A stretch of 64,000 nt of DNA from Roseibium aggregatum IAM 12614 (GTDB lineage Bacteria > Pseudomonadota > Alphaproteobacteria > Rhizobiales > Stappiaceae). Under the pieces are notes generated by a model that ran no database searches, was not told the origin of the DNA, and saw nothing but the letters and a program-made list of their open reading frames with translations. Below, piece after piece: positions 1 through 8,495 of this stretch. The number at the start of each line of letters is the position of its first letter. Position 1 is the first letter of the stretch. Position numbers and translations under genes: made by a program. The stretch is from the NCBI RefSeq assembly GCF_000168975.1, contig NZ_AAUW01000003.1, positions 1-64,000 of the forward strand, written 5' to 3'.

Positions 1-64
1 AGACTTTGAGACTTTGAGACTTTGAGACTTTGAGACTTTGAGACTTTGAGACTTTGAGACTGAG
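1..64. repeat. 8-bp tandem repeat (agactttg), about 7.5 copies
   Basis: The unit agactttg repeats without interruption from the first base to about position 60 and then breaks into unrelated sequence. The array starts at the window edge, so its true length is unknown. The unit is not a multiple of three and no gene runs through it. A short perfect array like this is a candidate for slipped-strand length variation. Confidence 0.9.
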
Positions 65-100
65 AAACAACATCCGCTTCAGCCCGTCAACACCAACACC

Positions 101-145
101 CTCATCCTGAGGAGGACCTTAGGTCCGTCTCGAAGGATGGGCCAC
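101..145. repeat. REP-like palindromic intergenic element, copy 1
   Basis: This copy starts with ctcatcctgaggagga and ends with gtctcgaaggatgggcc. Its ends are partly complementary (atcctgagga / tcgaaggat), so it can fold. Related copies lie at 504-546, 612-660 and 39278-39384, always between genes. This is the style of short dispersed repeat common in Hyphomicrobiales genomes. Confidence 0.75.
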
Positions 146-149
146 GAGC

Positions 150-449
150 TCATTTCTTCGCCGTCGCTCCTCCTCGTCTCGAAAGCGCGGGAAGAAGATC
201 GAACTCGCCTTTTATCAAGGCTTCTTTTTTGTCACGCCTCCACTCTTTCACCTGCCGTTCACAGGCAATTGCGTCCGTGAGATTCTCGAACTCGCAATTG
301 AACACGAGTTCGACAGGTCGATAGCGAGCAGTGTAACCGTCATATATTCCCTGTTGATGTTCACTGATCCGGCTCGCGAGATCCTTACGCGTGATGCCCG
401 TGTAGTAGCTGCCGTTCGAGCATCTGAGGATATAGAAAGTCACCTGCAT
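150..449 (-). CDS. GIY-YIG nuclease-fold protein
   Basis: A 99-residue protein covering a single small GIY-YIG domain. The two motif halves are visible at the N-terminus: YILRC (about residues 6-10) and YYTGIT (about 15-20). An Arg and a Glu follow in SRISEH and ACERQVKEW, as in the UvrC/YhbQ-like fold. Short stand-alone proteins of this family are common in alphaproteobacteria and are presumed to be DNA-processing nucleases; none of this length has a firm role that I can cite. It is flanked on both sides by REP-like repeats, and the tail (ALSRRGGATAKK) reads into the edge of the repeat at 101-145, so the C-terminus may have been altered by repeat insertion. Confidence 0.85.
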   Translation of the reverse strand: MQVTFYILRCSNGSYYTGITRKDLASRISEHQQGIYDGYTARYRPVELVFNCEFENLTDAIACERQVKEWRRDKKEALIKGEFDLLPALSRRGGATAKK

Positions 450-503
450 TCAGATGGCATATCATGGCTATAGCAACTTATGACTGATTATTTGGAGCAA
501 GCT

Positions 504-546
504 GCCCATCCTTCGAGACAGCGCTTCGCGCTTCCTCAGGATGAGG
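504..546. repeat. REP-like element, copy 2 (inverted relative to copy 1)
   Basis: Reads gcccatccttcgagac ... cctcaggatgagg, the reverse complement of the ends of the copy at 101-145. Together with copy 3 at 612-660 it fills most of the roughly 320-bp non-coding gap between the GIY-YIG gene and the permease gene. No gene is supported in that gap. Confidence 0.75.
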
Positions 547-611
547 TGGCGGAGGGATTGCAGGGCTCTGATGCTCTGAGACAACTTTCACCTCAGACTT
601 CCCACACAAAC

Positions 612-660
612 ACCCTCATCTTGAGGAGGACCGTCAGGTCTGTCTCGAAAGATGGGCCCA
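612..660. repeat. REP-like element, copy 3
   Basis: Reads ccctcatcttgaggagga ... gtctcgaaagatgggccc, same orientation as copy 1 with a few substitutions. Copies 2 and 3 face each other, so a transcript across 504-660 could form a long imperfect hairpin upstream of the permease gene. Confidence 0.75.
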
Positions 661-773
661 AGGCACCTTTTCCCCACGCCAGCCGGACGCATTCCAAATA
701 CTTCCGCTTCGCGTCTTTCCGTTAAGACAATCCGTCGGTTAAGCTCTCCCCGTTAAAGACTGGGGGAATCGTC

Positions 774-2360
774 TTGGCGCATATGCAACGCAGTATCGGT
801 CTGCTGGGCCTCACTTTTGTGGCGATCAGCGGAATTCTTGGATCTGGGTGGCTGTTCGCGCCCTTGATGGCTGCCCAGGCGGCCGGGCCATCTGCCCTTA
901 TCGCCTGGATGATCGGCGGCTTCGCCATGTTGCTTCTGGCCGCCACCTTCGCGGAGATCGCGACGATCCTGCCGGTTGCAGGCGGCATCGGGCGTGTGCC
1001 GCATTTCTCCCACGGGTCGGTCGTCTCCATGACAATGGGCTGGACGGCCTGGGTCGGCTACAACACCACCGCCACCATCGAGGTGGAGGCCGTGCTGCGC
1101 TACTCCAAGAGCCTTGCGCCCTGGTTATACGGATCAGACGGGCTTCTCAGTACCGCCGGCCTGGCCGTTGCCTGCGTTCTGCTGGCGGTCTTCACCGTGC
1201 TGAACGCGTTCGGAGTTCGTTTCTTCGCCCGGATCAACACGGCGCTGACCTGGGTGAAGATCCTTGTTCCGGCCCTTCTCGCCGCAGTTATCCTCACGTC
1301 CGAATTCCGATACGCCAATTTCAGCGAATACGGCGGCTTTGCTCCGGAAGGGCTGAAAGGCATTCTGTCGGCGATTTCCACCGGCGGCGTGATCTTCGCC
1401 CTGATCGGCTTCCGCCATGTGATCGATATGGCGGGCGAGGCCCGCAATCCGAAAGTCAACGTGCCCCTGGCTCTGGTGATCAGCCTTGTGGTCTGCCTGC
1501 TGATCTACGGCGGCTTGCAGCTCGCCTTTCTTGGTGCGCTCGATCCGTCTCAGCTCAAGCAGGGCTGGGCAGCGCTCAGCTTCCCGGGAGAGCTCGGCCC
1601 GATGGCAGCTCTTGCCACTGCGGTCGGCGCGCTCTGGATCGTCAGCATTCTGGACAGCAGCGCCCGCATTTCCAGTTTCGCATCGGCGCTCGTCTCCGTC
1701 GGGTCGAACGCCCGTCTCGGCCTTGCCATGGCGCAGAACGGTCTCTTTCCCAAGTTCATGGAAACCCTGTCCGCCCGCGGTGTGCCGCTGTTTGCCCTGC
1801 TGATCAACTTCGCCGTCTCGGCGCTGTTCTTCTTCATCCTGCCGTTCAAGGAAGTGATCGCCCTCAACACGTCCTCAATCGTGCTGTCCTTCGTTGTCGG
1901 CCCCGTCGCCGTACTGGCCTTTCGGGACCTCATGTCCGACGTGCCGCGCGCCTTCGTGCTGCCGGCGGCTCCTGTCACCGGGTGCTTTGCCTTCGTGGTC
2001 GCAAGCCTGATCATCTACTGGAGCGGCTGGGACACGATGCTGCACCTTGGGCTCTGCCTGCTGATCGGTTTCGTGCTGATGATCTACCGCAACAGCCAGG
2101 GCGGTTTCGACAGCCTGGACTGGCGCGAAGCGGCCTGGCTCGCGCCCTATCTCGCAGGACTTGTGCTGCTCTCCTGGCTTGGATCCTTTGGTGGCGGTGC
2201 CGGATACCTGCCGGTCGGGCCGGACATTGTCGTGGTCTCGGCGCTGGCGGTCGCGGTCTACGTTCTGGCGGTGCGTCTGCGGCTGCGCCAGGACAAGTTC
2301 GATCTCTACATGGCCGAGGAAAAGGCAGACGAGCGGATGGAATACGGCGATACGGCGTGA
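774..2360 (+). CDS. APC-superfamily amino acid permease
   Basis: A 528-residue, very hydrophobic protein with about 12 to 14 predicted membrane segments. It begins with the APC-type first helix containing the unwound glycine motif GILGSGWLFAP (about residues 20-30), followed by FAEIATILPVAGG in helix 2. These features belong to amino acid/polyamine/organocation transporters. The substrate cannot be read from the sequence. The TTG at 774 lies 5 bases after a gggggaa ribosome site; an ATG at 783 is the alternative and removes only three residues. It stands alone, facing a converging Nudix gene only 18 bases downstream. Confidence 0.9.
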   Translation: MAHMQRSIGLLGLTFVAISGILGSGWLFAPLMAAQAAGPSALIAWMIGGFAMLLLAATFAEIATILPVAGGIGRVPHFSHGSVVSMTMGWTAWVGYNTTATIEVEAVLRYSKSLAPWLYGSDGLLSTAGLAVACVLLAVFTVLNAFGVRFFARINTALTWVKILVPALLAAVILTSEFRYANFSEYGGFAPEGLKGILSAISTGGVIFALIGFRHVIDMAGEARNPKVNVPLALVISLVVCLLIYGGLQLAFLGALDPSQLKQGWAALSFPGELGPMAALATAVGALWIVSILDSSARISSFASALVSVGSNARLGLAMAQNGLFPKFMETLSARGVPLFALLINFAVSALFFFILPFKEVIALNTSSIVLSFVVGPVAVLAFRDLMSDVPRAFVLPAAPVTGCFAFVVASLIIYWSGWDTMLHLGLCLLIGFVLMIYRNSQGGFDSLDWREAAWLAPYLAGLVLLSWLGSFGGGAGYLPVGPDIVVVSALAVAVYVLAVRLRLRQDKFDLYMAEEKADERMEYGDTA

Positions 2361-2378
2361 CGGCTTTCAGGAGCCGGA

Positions 2379-2861
2379 TCAGCTGAACCGGCGGCCCGGC
2401 ACGGTTTTCCCGGCCTGCCCCGGCAGTTTGTCCTTCAGTCCCGAGGGATAAAGTTCAAGCCCCTTGGCGGCCAGTTCATCCAGCGTGATCCAGCGGGCTG
2501 TTCCGGTGGTGTCGTCATTCACTTCGTAAATGATCGTATCCGTCCGGTAATAGCTGTTGTCGGTGAAATGGGCATGGCACAGGAAAACCACCTCATGACC
2601 CGGGACACCGTGATGATCGTAAATGTTCTCCATCACGATAAAATCGTCGAGCAGGATGATCCTTGCGCCCAGTTCTTCCAGGAACTCGCGCTGAAGCGTG
2701 TCGCGCCAGGGCTCGCCGAATTCCACCGTGCCGCCCAGCGGCCGCATTCCGGTGACGCGGCCCGTGTCGTCGCAGACATCGGACAGAAGCAACGCGTCGT
2801 CCTGCCAGATCAGGGCAAGCGCCTTCACCGAAATCGTGTTAGCTGGCCGCCAGATCGTCAT
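2379..2861 (-). CDS. Nudix hydrolase
   Basis: A 160-residue protein with a complete Nudix box (GGTVEFGEPW, then REFLEELGA) at about residues 45-68, matching the G-x5-E-x7-R-E-x2-E-E-x-G pattern that binds the divalent metal. The family hydrolyses nucleoside diphosphates linked to another moiety. The substrate here is not evident. I chose the ATG at 2861 because GAGGAG sits 8 bases before it; an upstream in-frame start would add 21 residues without family-like character. Its upstream region overlaps the leader of purB on the opposite strand. Confidence 0.9.
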   Translation of the reverse strand: MTIWRPANTISVKALALIWQDDALLLSDVCDDTGRVTGMRPLGGTVEFGEPWRDTLQREFLEELGARIILLDDFIVMENIYDHHGVPGHEVVFLCHAHFTDNSYYRTDTIIYEVNDDTTGTARWITLDELAAKGLELYPSGLKDKLPGQAGKTVPGRRFS

Positions 2862-3019
2862 CCGTGTCTCCTCAAAGACAGCCGCATCGCCTACGTGTGC
2901 ACCGTAAAATTCACATTCAGGCACCGTGCTGCAAGCAAAAACCGCCTCTCCTCATTGAAGGGGCAGCGCCCCTCTGCTATTCCGCAGCCAGAATTTCCAC
3001 ATATGAGGTCCATTCGCCG

Positions 3020-4348
3020 ATGATCCCGCGCTATTCCCGCCCCGATATGGTTGCCATCTGGTCGCCGGAATCGAAGTTCCGCATCTGGTTCGAGATCGAG
3101 GCACATGCCTGCGACGCTCTGGCCGAACGCGGTGTGATCCCGAAGGAAGCGGCCAAGACCATCTGGGAAAAGGGCGGCAATGCCACGTTCGACATCGACC
3201 GCATCGACGAGATCGAGCGCGAGACCAAGCACGACGTCATCGCCTTCCTGACCCATCTGGCGGAAATCGTTGGCCCGGACGCCCGTTTCGTGCACCAGGG
3301 CATGACCTCATCCGACGTGCTCGACACCTGCTTCAACGTGCAGCTGGTCAAGGCAACCGACATGCTGCTGGCCGACATGGACGCCCTGCTGGCCGCGATC
3401 AAGCGCCGGGCGATGGAGCACAAGGACACCGTCTGCATCGGCCGGTCCCACGGCATCCATGCCGAACCGGTCACCTTCGGCCTGAAGATGGCCGAAGCCT
3501 ATGCCGAGTTCGACCGCTGCAAGAAGCGCCTGCTGGCCGCGCGTGAGGAAATCGCCACCTGCGCCATTTCCGGTGCGGTCGGCACCTTCGCCAACATCGA
3601 CCCTGCCGTTGAAGAACATGTCGCCAAGGCCATGGGCCTTCAGGCCGAGCCGGTCTCCACCCAGGTGATCCCGCGTGACCGTCACGCCATGTATTTCGCG
3701 ACCCTCGGCGTGATCGCCTCGTCCATCGAGCGCCTGGCAACCGAAGTCCGCCACCTGCAGCGCACCGAGGTTCTGGAAGCGGAAGAATTCTTCTCCAAGG
3801 GCCAGAAGGGCTCGTCGGCGATGCCGCACAAGCGCAACCCGGTGTTGACCGAAAACCTGACCGGCCTTGCCCGCATCGTCCGTGGCTTCTCTATTCCCGC
3901 AATGGAAAACGTGGCTCTCTGGCACGAGCGCGACATTTCCCATTCCTCCGTCGAGCGCATGATCGGCCCGGACGCGACCATCACCCTCGATTTCGCTCTG
4001 GCACGCCTGACCGGCGTCATCGACAAGCTGCTGGTCTATCCGGAGCGCATGATCGGCAACATGGACCGTCTCGGCGGCCTCGTGCACTCCCAGCGCATCC
4101 TGCTAGCCCTCACGCAGGCTGGCTCCTCCCGCGAGGACGCTTACCGCCTGGTTCAGCGCAATGCCATGAAAGTCTGGGACAGCTACCAGGTGGCCGGTGC
4201 TGCCTCCGTCGACTTCCTGACCGAGCTTCTCAACGACGAGGATGTCCGCAAGTATCTGTCCGAAGAAGAAATCCGTGACCGCTTCGATCTTGGCTATCAC
4301 ACCAAGAATGTCGACGTGATCTTCGAACGGGTCTTCGGCAAAGCCTAA
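3020..4348 (+). CDS. purB: Adenylosuccinate lyase
   Basis: A 442-residue enzyme that releases fumarate from SAICAR in IMP synthesis and from adenylosuccinate in AMP synthesis. The fumarate-lyase signature SSAMPHKRNP lies at about residues 265-274 and carries the flexible-loop serine region. TSSDVLDT (about 96-103) and GRSHGIHAEP (about 140) supply the active-site Ser and His residues of this superfamily. The ATG at 3020 (MIPRYSRPDM) matches the usual PurB beginning; the frame is open upstream but that extension is not family-like. Length is normal. Other purine genes (purC, purS, purQ, purL) follow 5 to 17 kb downstream on the same strand. Confidence 0.97.
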   Translation: MIPRYSRPDMVAIWSPESKFRIWFEIEAHACDALAERGVIPKEAAKTIWEKGGNATFDIDRIDEIERETKHDVIAFLTHLAEIVGPDARFVHQGMTSSDVLDTCFNVQLVKATDMLLADMDALLAAIKRRAMEHKDTVCIGRSHGIHAEPVTFGLKMAEAYAEFDRCKKRLLAAREEIATCAISGAVGTFANIDPAVEEHVAKAMGLQAEPVSTQVIPRDRHAMYFATLGVIASSIERLATEVRHLQRTEVLEAEEFFSKGQKGSSAMPHKRNPVLTENLTGLARIVRGFSIPAMENVALWHERDISHSSVERMIGPDATITLDFALARLTGVIDKLLVYPERMIGNMDRLGGLVHSQRILLALTQAGSSREDAYRLVQRNAMKVWDSYQVAGAASVDFLTELLNDEDVRKYLSEEEIRDRFDLGYHTKNVDVIFERVFGKA

Positions 4349-4373
4349 ACCGCCACTAAATCCTTGTCGGTTC

Positions 4374-4502
4374 GTCATCCCGAACGCAGCGAAGCGAAGA
4401 TCCGGGATCGGAGAGCCAGGGCATAACCAACGCATTGGGGGAGCCACGGCATAGACTGTGGCTCTCCGCTCCCGGCTCGCACTTCGTTTGGCCGGGATGA
4501 CA
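4374..4502. repeat. Imperfect long palindrome of the ccggga/gatgac repeat family
   Basis: The left arm starts gtcatcccgaacgcagcgaa and the right arm ends cgtttggccgggatgac. An inner pair, gagagccag and tggctctc, is also inverted. It occupies most of the 220-bp purB to DUF4260 gap. Related sequences appear at 12078-12199, 21078-21367 and 27941-27988. Confidence 0.7.
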
Positions 4503-4576
4503 TCGGAAGGCAAAAACGAAGTCAGCGATGGCCGGAGGTATTCACCTCCCTTTCCTCTTGTATCGGGAGATTGGAC

Positions 4577-4978
4577 ATGTGCGGCGAAAACTCCCTTGTT
4601 GCATGGCAGCGCATTGAGGCGCTCTTTGTTCTGATTGCTGCGCTGGTCCTTTATTTCTGGATTGGTGCCCCCTGGCTGACGTTTGTCATCCTCATTCTGG
4701 TGCCCGACCTGTCGATGCTGGGATATTTCGCCAATCCACGGATCGGCGCCCTGATCTACAATCTCTTTCACACCTACATCGGCCCTGCGCTTCTGATGGG
4801 GCTCGGGGTGATCCTCACCGATAATGATCTCGATCCCTACGCCTTCTGGGATTTTGCCCCGATTGCGATCATCTGGACGGCCCACATTGCGTTCGACCGG
4901 GTTCTGGGCTACGGCCTGAAGAGCCCGGAAGGGTTCAAGATCACCCACCTTGGCCGGATCGGCCGACAGGATAGCTGA
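4577..4978 (+). CDS. DUF4260 family membrane protein
   Basis: A 133-residue protein of the DUF4260 type with about four hydrophobic segments and the conserved run IGALIYNLFHTYIGPALL followed by WTAHIAFDRVLGYGLK near the C-terminus. The function of the family is unknown. I chose the ATG at 4577 because cgggaga ends 7 bases before it; the TTG at 4571 would leave no spacing. The stop is 3 bases before the next gene, so the two are probably co-transcribed. Confidence 0.8.
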   Translation: MCGENSLVAWQRIEALFVLIAALVLYFWIGAPWLTFVILILVPDLSMLGYFANPRIGALIYNLFHTYIGPALLMGLGVILTDNDLDPYAFWDFAPIAIIWTAHIAFDRVLGYGLKSPEGFKITHLGRIGRQDS

Positions 4979-4981
4979 ACG

Positions 4982-5731
4982 ATGAAAATCGCCGTTGTGT
5001 CGGACATTCACGGCAATGTCCTGGCCCTTGAAGCCGTACTGGCAGACCTGAAGCTGGAAGCGCCGGACCTGATCGTCAATCTGGGCGATTGCGTTTCCGG
5101 CCCGCTCTGGCCGGAGGAAACTGCCGCCATCCTGCGCGAGACCGCCTGGCCGACCGTGCGCGGCAACCACGACCGCGTCGTGCTGGACGATCCGCTCGAC
5201 AAGATGGGACCGACCGACGTCTTCGCCGCTGAGCGTCTTACTCAGGCAAGCCGCGACTGGCTGGCAACCAGCCAGCCGACCATCCGCCTGACCGACGAGA
5301 TTTTTCTGTGCCATGGCACGCCGGACAATGACGACCGCTACCTGACCGAAAAGGTGGAGGGACCGAAAGGACACTTGCCGGACGAACAGACCTTGCTGGG
5401 CGAACTGAAGGGCGAAACGGCACCTGTCGTCTGCTGCGGTCACACGCATATTCCAAGGGTCATCCGGCTGCAGAAAACCGGGCAGGTCCTGCTCAATCCC
5501 GGTAGCGTCGGCCTGCCGTCCTACGAGGATGACCACCCGCACCGTCACGTCATGGAAGCCGGCAGCCCGCATGCCCGCTATGCCCTGATGACCAACAATC
5601 ACGGTGCGTGGAACTTCCAGGAGAAGATCCTGACCTATGATTGGGACGCCGCCTCAGCCGAAGCGGAAAAGAACGGGCGTCCAGGCTGGGCACGCGCGCT
5701 CAAACACGGGTTTTACGGCCCGCTTTCCTGA
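4982..5731 (+). CDS. Calcineurin-like metallophosphoesterase
   Basis: A 249-residue phosphoesterase with all the metal-ligand motifs in order: DIHGN (residues 8-12), GDC (about 37), GNHD (about 62), CHG (about 112) and GHTH (about 153), then the NPGSVG turn typical of the YfcE/MJ0936 type. Such enzymes are soluble, two-metal phosphodiesterases or phosphatases. The natural substrate cannot be inferred. It follows the DUF4260 gene after 3 bases. Confidence 0.9.
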   Translation: MKIAVVSDIHGNVLALEAVLADLKLEAPDLIVNLGDCVSGPLWPEETAAILRETAWPTVRGNHDRVVLDDPLDKMGPTDVFAAERLTQASRDWLATSQPTIRLTDEIFLCHGTPDNDDRYLTEKVEGPKGHLPDEQTLLGELKGETAPVVCCGHTHIPRVIRLQKTGQVLLNPGSVGLPSYEDDHPHRHVMEAGSPHARYALMTNNHGAWNFQEKILTYDWDAASAEAEKNGRPGWARALKHGFYGPLS

Positions 5732-5825
5732 TCAACCGCCAGTCACCATTGACCTTGCCGGACGATTTCGCGGAACTAAGCCGTGTGATCCACGTTTTAT
5801 CTCTATGATGCCCATGGAGTAAGTC

Positions 5826-6323
5826 ATGCCGATCTGGAAATCCGTTTTAAGTCACGTCGCCATAGGCGGTCTCGCGGTGGGGTTGGCTCTGCCCGCATTC
5901 GCCGCCCCCCTTCCTCTTTCTCAGCTCGCACCAACGCGCGCTCAGACGCAAACGGAGGTGCCGGCCAACGTTCTCACGGTCGACCACAGACGTGGACACA
6001 ATCCGCATCGCGGCTACAACAATCAAAACGGCCGCCATTATTACAACGGTCACCGAGGGTATCGGAAATACCGCCAGGGTTACCGCCGCTACAATGGTTG
6101 GTGGTTCCCGCCGGCAGCCTTTGGCTTCGGTATCGGCGTCGCCCCCGGGCCTCGCTACGTTGCCCCGCCCCGCTATGCCGCTCCGCCGCGGTACGGCCGC
6201 GGGTACAGCCCTGCCCATTACCAATGGTGCGACCAGCGCTACAGGTCCTACCGTGCCGTGGACAACAGTTTCCAGCCCTACCACGGACCACGCCGTGCAT
6301 GCGTCTCGCCCTATGGGCCGTGA
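5826..6323 (+). CDS. BA14K family exported protein
   Basis: A 165-residue protein with a signal peptide (cleavage expected after LALPAFA, about residue 26), a low-complexity His/Tyr/Gly/Arg/Asn-rich middle, a Pro/Tyr repeat (PPRYAAPPRYG), and the C-terminal BA14K signature HYQWCDQRYRSYR ... NSFQPYHGPRRAC. The family takes its name from a 14-kDa Brucella immunoreactive protein with lectin-like activity reported. It is envelope-associated in Hyphomicrobiales. The gene has its own terminator at 6349-6380. Confidence 0.9.
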   Translation: MPIWKSVLSHVAIGGLAVGLALPAFAAPLPLSQLAPTRAQTQTEVPANVLTVDHRRGHNPHRGYNNQNGRHYYNGHRGYRKYRQGYRRYNGWWFPPAAFGFGIGVAPGPRYVAPPRYAAPPRYGRGYSPAHYQWCDQRYRSYRAVDNSFQPYHGPRRACVSPYGP

Positions 6324-6348
6324 TGGCAGTTGAAGCTCGCCAGGCAAA

Positions 6349-6380
6349 GAGCCGGTCCCCAGGGCCGGCTTTTTTTTTGC
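6349..6380 (+). terminator. Rho-independent terminator after the BA14K gene
   Basis: Stem formed by agccgg and ccggct around ccccaggg, followed directly by nine T residues. It lies about 26 bases after the BA14K stop codon. Confidence 0.85.
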
Positions 6381-6486
6381 ATTCCCTTCAATCGTCATCC
6401 CGCCCCGCGCTTGCCGCGATTGACAAGCGCCCGGAAAAACTGCGAGACAGCGGCACATCTTCGACAGCCACGCATAGGTGTAGCCC

Positions 6487-7041
6487 GTGAAAATTTCAGA
6501 CACCGATATTCTGCTTGTTCCCGGCTACGGCAAGACCTTGCCGGGCCATTGGCTACTGCGATGGCGCGACAAGATGGCGAACGCCCGTGTGGTGAAACAG
6601 GCCGAATTGCACCGCCCGAGCAAGAAGGAATGGCTGGAAACGCTCGTCGAGGCAGTCGATGCCGCCGAGCGGCCTGTCGTGCTTGTCGCCCATTCGCTTG
6701 GCTGCATCCTGGTTGCCCATGGCGCTCATGCGCTGAAGGGCAAGATTGCCGGCGCCTATCTGGTCGCTCCATCCGATTGGGACCGCGAGGGACTGGTGAC
6801 CGAGTTCGACGGCGGTGATTTCAAGCCCATTCCGGAGCACCCGCTGCCGTTCCCGGCGCACCTTGTTGCCAGCCGGGACGATCCCTATTGCGACTACGCG
6901 CGTGCCGAGCACTTTGCCAAGGTCTGGGGCACCACCTTCCAGTATGCCGGGGCCGCAGGCCACATCAACCTGGAAAGTGGCCATGGCCCCTGGCCGGAAG
7001 GCATGATGTCCTTCGCGCATTTCATGAAGAAGTTGGGCTGA
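6487..7041 (+). CDS. RBBP9/YdeN-type small serine hydrolase
   Basis: A 184-residue alpha/beta-hydrolase of the RBBP9/YdeN family. It starts with ILLVPGYG (oxyanion region, about residues 8-15) and has the nucleophile elbow AHSLGC at about 74-79. A late Asp (SRDDPYCDY) and His (GHINLESGHGPWPEG) complete the triad as in the family. Substrate unknown; some members bind or cleave small esters. The start is GTG at 6487 with aggtg about 6 bases upstream. No operon partner is obvious. Confidence 0.85.
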   Translation: MKISDTDILLVPGYGKTLPGHWLLRWRDKMANARVVKQAELHRPSKKEWLETLVEAVDAAERPVVLVAHSLGCILVAHGAHALKGKIAGAYLVAPSDWDREGLVTEFDGGDFKPIPEHPLPFPAHLVASRDDPYCDYARAEHFAKVWGTTFQYAGAAGHINLESGHGPWPEGMMSFAHFMKKLG

Positions 7042-7047
7042 CGTCGC

Positions 7048-7263
7048 TCAGGTCCGTGCGGAGGAGGCGTCCATCATCGCGCCGATCCGCGTCGCGACCC
7101 AGTAACTTACCGGAGCAGCAAGCGCGGCGCCTGCCGCCGCGCCGCCGACAAGCAGCAGCGCGTTGAAGTCGCCGACGCCGTAGAACGACAACGGAACCAG
7201 GGCGCCAAGGCCCGCAAGTGTCGGGCCGATGATGATGAACAGGATCAATGCCAGTTTCCACAT
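7048..7263 (-). CDS. Small two-helix membrane protein
   Basis: A 71-residue protein with two hydrophobic helices (about residues 4-28 and 36-58) and a short polar tail. The pattern MWKLALILFIIIGPTLAG ... PVSYWVA resembles small alphaproteobacterial proteins that some databases label CTP synthetase. That label cannot be right for a protein this small with no catalytic domain. GGGAGA precedes the ATG by 5 bases, supporting translation. It converges on the serine-hydrolase gene with 6 bases between their ends. Confidence 0.65.
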   Translation of the reverse strand: MWKLALILFIIIGPTLAGLGALVPLSFYGVGDFNALLLVGGAAAGAALAAPVSYWVATRIGAMMDASSART

Positions 7264-7451
7264 GAGGGTCTCCCATCGGGAAAGCGGCGGTTCTCCGTCC
7301 TGAGCACCACGGTTAGCAGTGATTGATTATGAGACATAATCACCCTTGCCGTTGAAGCTCAGAACCGTCGCGGTTTCGATATTCCATTACTTGCGCAAAA
7401 TGGAAACTTACAGCATTGACCCAGGTCAAGTACGTGCACGAAGATCCTGCA

Positions 7452-8258
7452 TCAATAGCCGGCAGTCGGCCCTGCGCCGGGCTCCGAAAGCCAGGCAACC
7501 TCCTTGAGCGCACCCCGGGCGGAATGATCGAGAAAGAGCGTGTCGACCCCGTGCGACATCAACCGGAAACCCTGATTGTAGGCATCCTCGACCTTGTCGG
7601 CATTGAGGCAGAAAATCCCGGCAAGTTTGCCTGCCGCAAGCGCCCTTTTCGCAATCTCTCCGGCAACCTCTCCCGTATGGGCCCCGTTCGGGTCAAGTGA
7701 CGCGCCTTTCGACAGCGCGAGAGAAAGGTCACTCGGGCCGACGAACACGCCGTCGAGACAATCGACACTCAGAATCTCGTCCAATGCGTCGATGGCGTCC
7801 TGGGTTTCGATCATGGCGAAGGCCAGGGTCTGGGCGTTGGCGTTTTCAAGATATTCGTCCCGCGTCTGCCCGCTCAGCATGGCTGCTCGGAACGGCGACC
7901 AGCTTCGCTCGCCTATCGGCGGATACTTGACGGCGCGCGCAAAGATGTCCGCGTCCCGGAAGGAATTGATCATCGGCGCGATGATGCAATCGGCCCCCAT
8001 GTCGATCAGCCGCCCCGCAAGCGCGTTGTCGCCCACGGGAATGCGGACGATGCGGTGGGCTCCGGCCAGGGCAATGGCGGCCATAGCCTCGCAGGCAGAG
8101 GCAAAATCATACATGCCATGCTGAAGATCAAGCGTCACCGCCTCGTAACCCGAGCGGGCAAACAACTCCGGAACCATGGGGGCGGACAACTGGGACCAGC
8201 CGGTAATGACAGCTTTTCCGGAACGCAGCTTGTCGGCGAGAAAGGCATTTTCTGACAC
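7452..8258 (-). CDS. HpcH/HpaI-family class II aldolase
   Basis: A 268-residue aldolase of the HpcH/HpaI family, which makes or breaks bonds between pyruvate and an aldehyde with a divalent metal. Visible elements are DLQHGMYDF (active-site His region, about residue 47), the Arg in VRIPVGD, the metal ligand Glu in AMIETQDAIDALDEI (about 150) and Asp in FVGPSDLSLAL (about 176). Family members include 2-keto-3-deoxy-L-rhamnonate aldolase and 4-hydroxy-2-oxoheptanedioate aldolase; the sequence does not decide. The start is GTG at 8258 after a strong GGAGGAG. It is a single gene with no catabolic neighbours. Confidence 0.88.
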   Translation of the reverse strand: MSENAFLADKLRSGKAVITGWSQLSAPMVPELFARSGYEAVTLDLQHGMYDFASACEAMAAIALAGAHRIVRIPVGDNALAGRLIDMGADCIIAPMINSFRDADIFARAVKYPPIGERSWSPFRAAMLSGQTRDEYLENANAQTLAFAMIETQDAIDALDEILSVDCLDGVFVGPSDLSLALSKGASLDPNGAHTGEVAGEIAKRALAAGKLAGIFCLNADKVEDAYNQGFRLMSHGVDTLFLDHSARGALKEVAWLSEPGAGPTAGY

Positions 8259-8445
8259 GGGACGTCTCCTCCGTAAGTGGAGGTATCAAATCCGTCTGCC
8301 GGCACAACCGCAAGCGCTCTTTTTGCATATCCGCGAGCTTGGTTGACGCAAAGGGAGAAGGAAATTTTCTTCATTGCAGTCGAAAGAGGATTGTCTCAGA
8401 TGCAAGGTCTGCCAGAAGCCCTGGCGGAAGTCCTGCCTGACAACG

Positions 8446-8473
8446 CAAAAACGCCCGCCGTTTCCGGCGGGCG
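8446..8473 (-). terminator. Rho-independent terminator after the DUF1476 gene
   Basis: A perfect 9-bp stem, cgcccgccg with cggcgggcg, encloses tttc; on the minus strand it is followed by a run of five T. It lies about 23 bases beyond the stop of the zeta-inhibitor gene. Confidence 0.85.
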
Positions 8474-8495
8474 CTTGAAGCGTAGAAAGCTGTGA

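Noticed and set aside
4103-5602. Minus-strand frame of about 500 codons across purB end, the repeat and the phosphoesterase
   Set aside because: It runs through a repeat and opposite three real genes, with no family signature.
7048-7263. CTP synthetase assignment for the 71-residue membrane protein
   Set aside because: The protein has no synthetase or glutaminase domain; the name sometimes given to similar proteins appears to be a propagated error.
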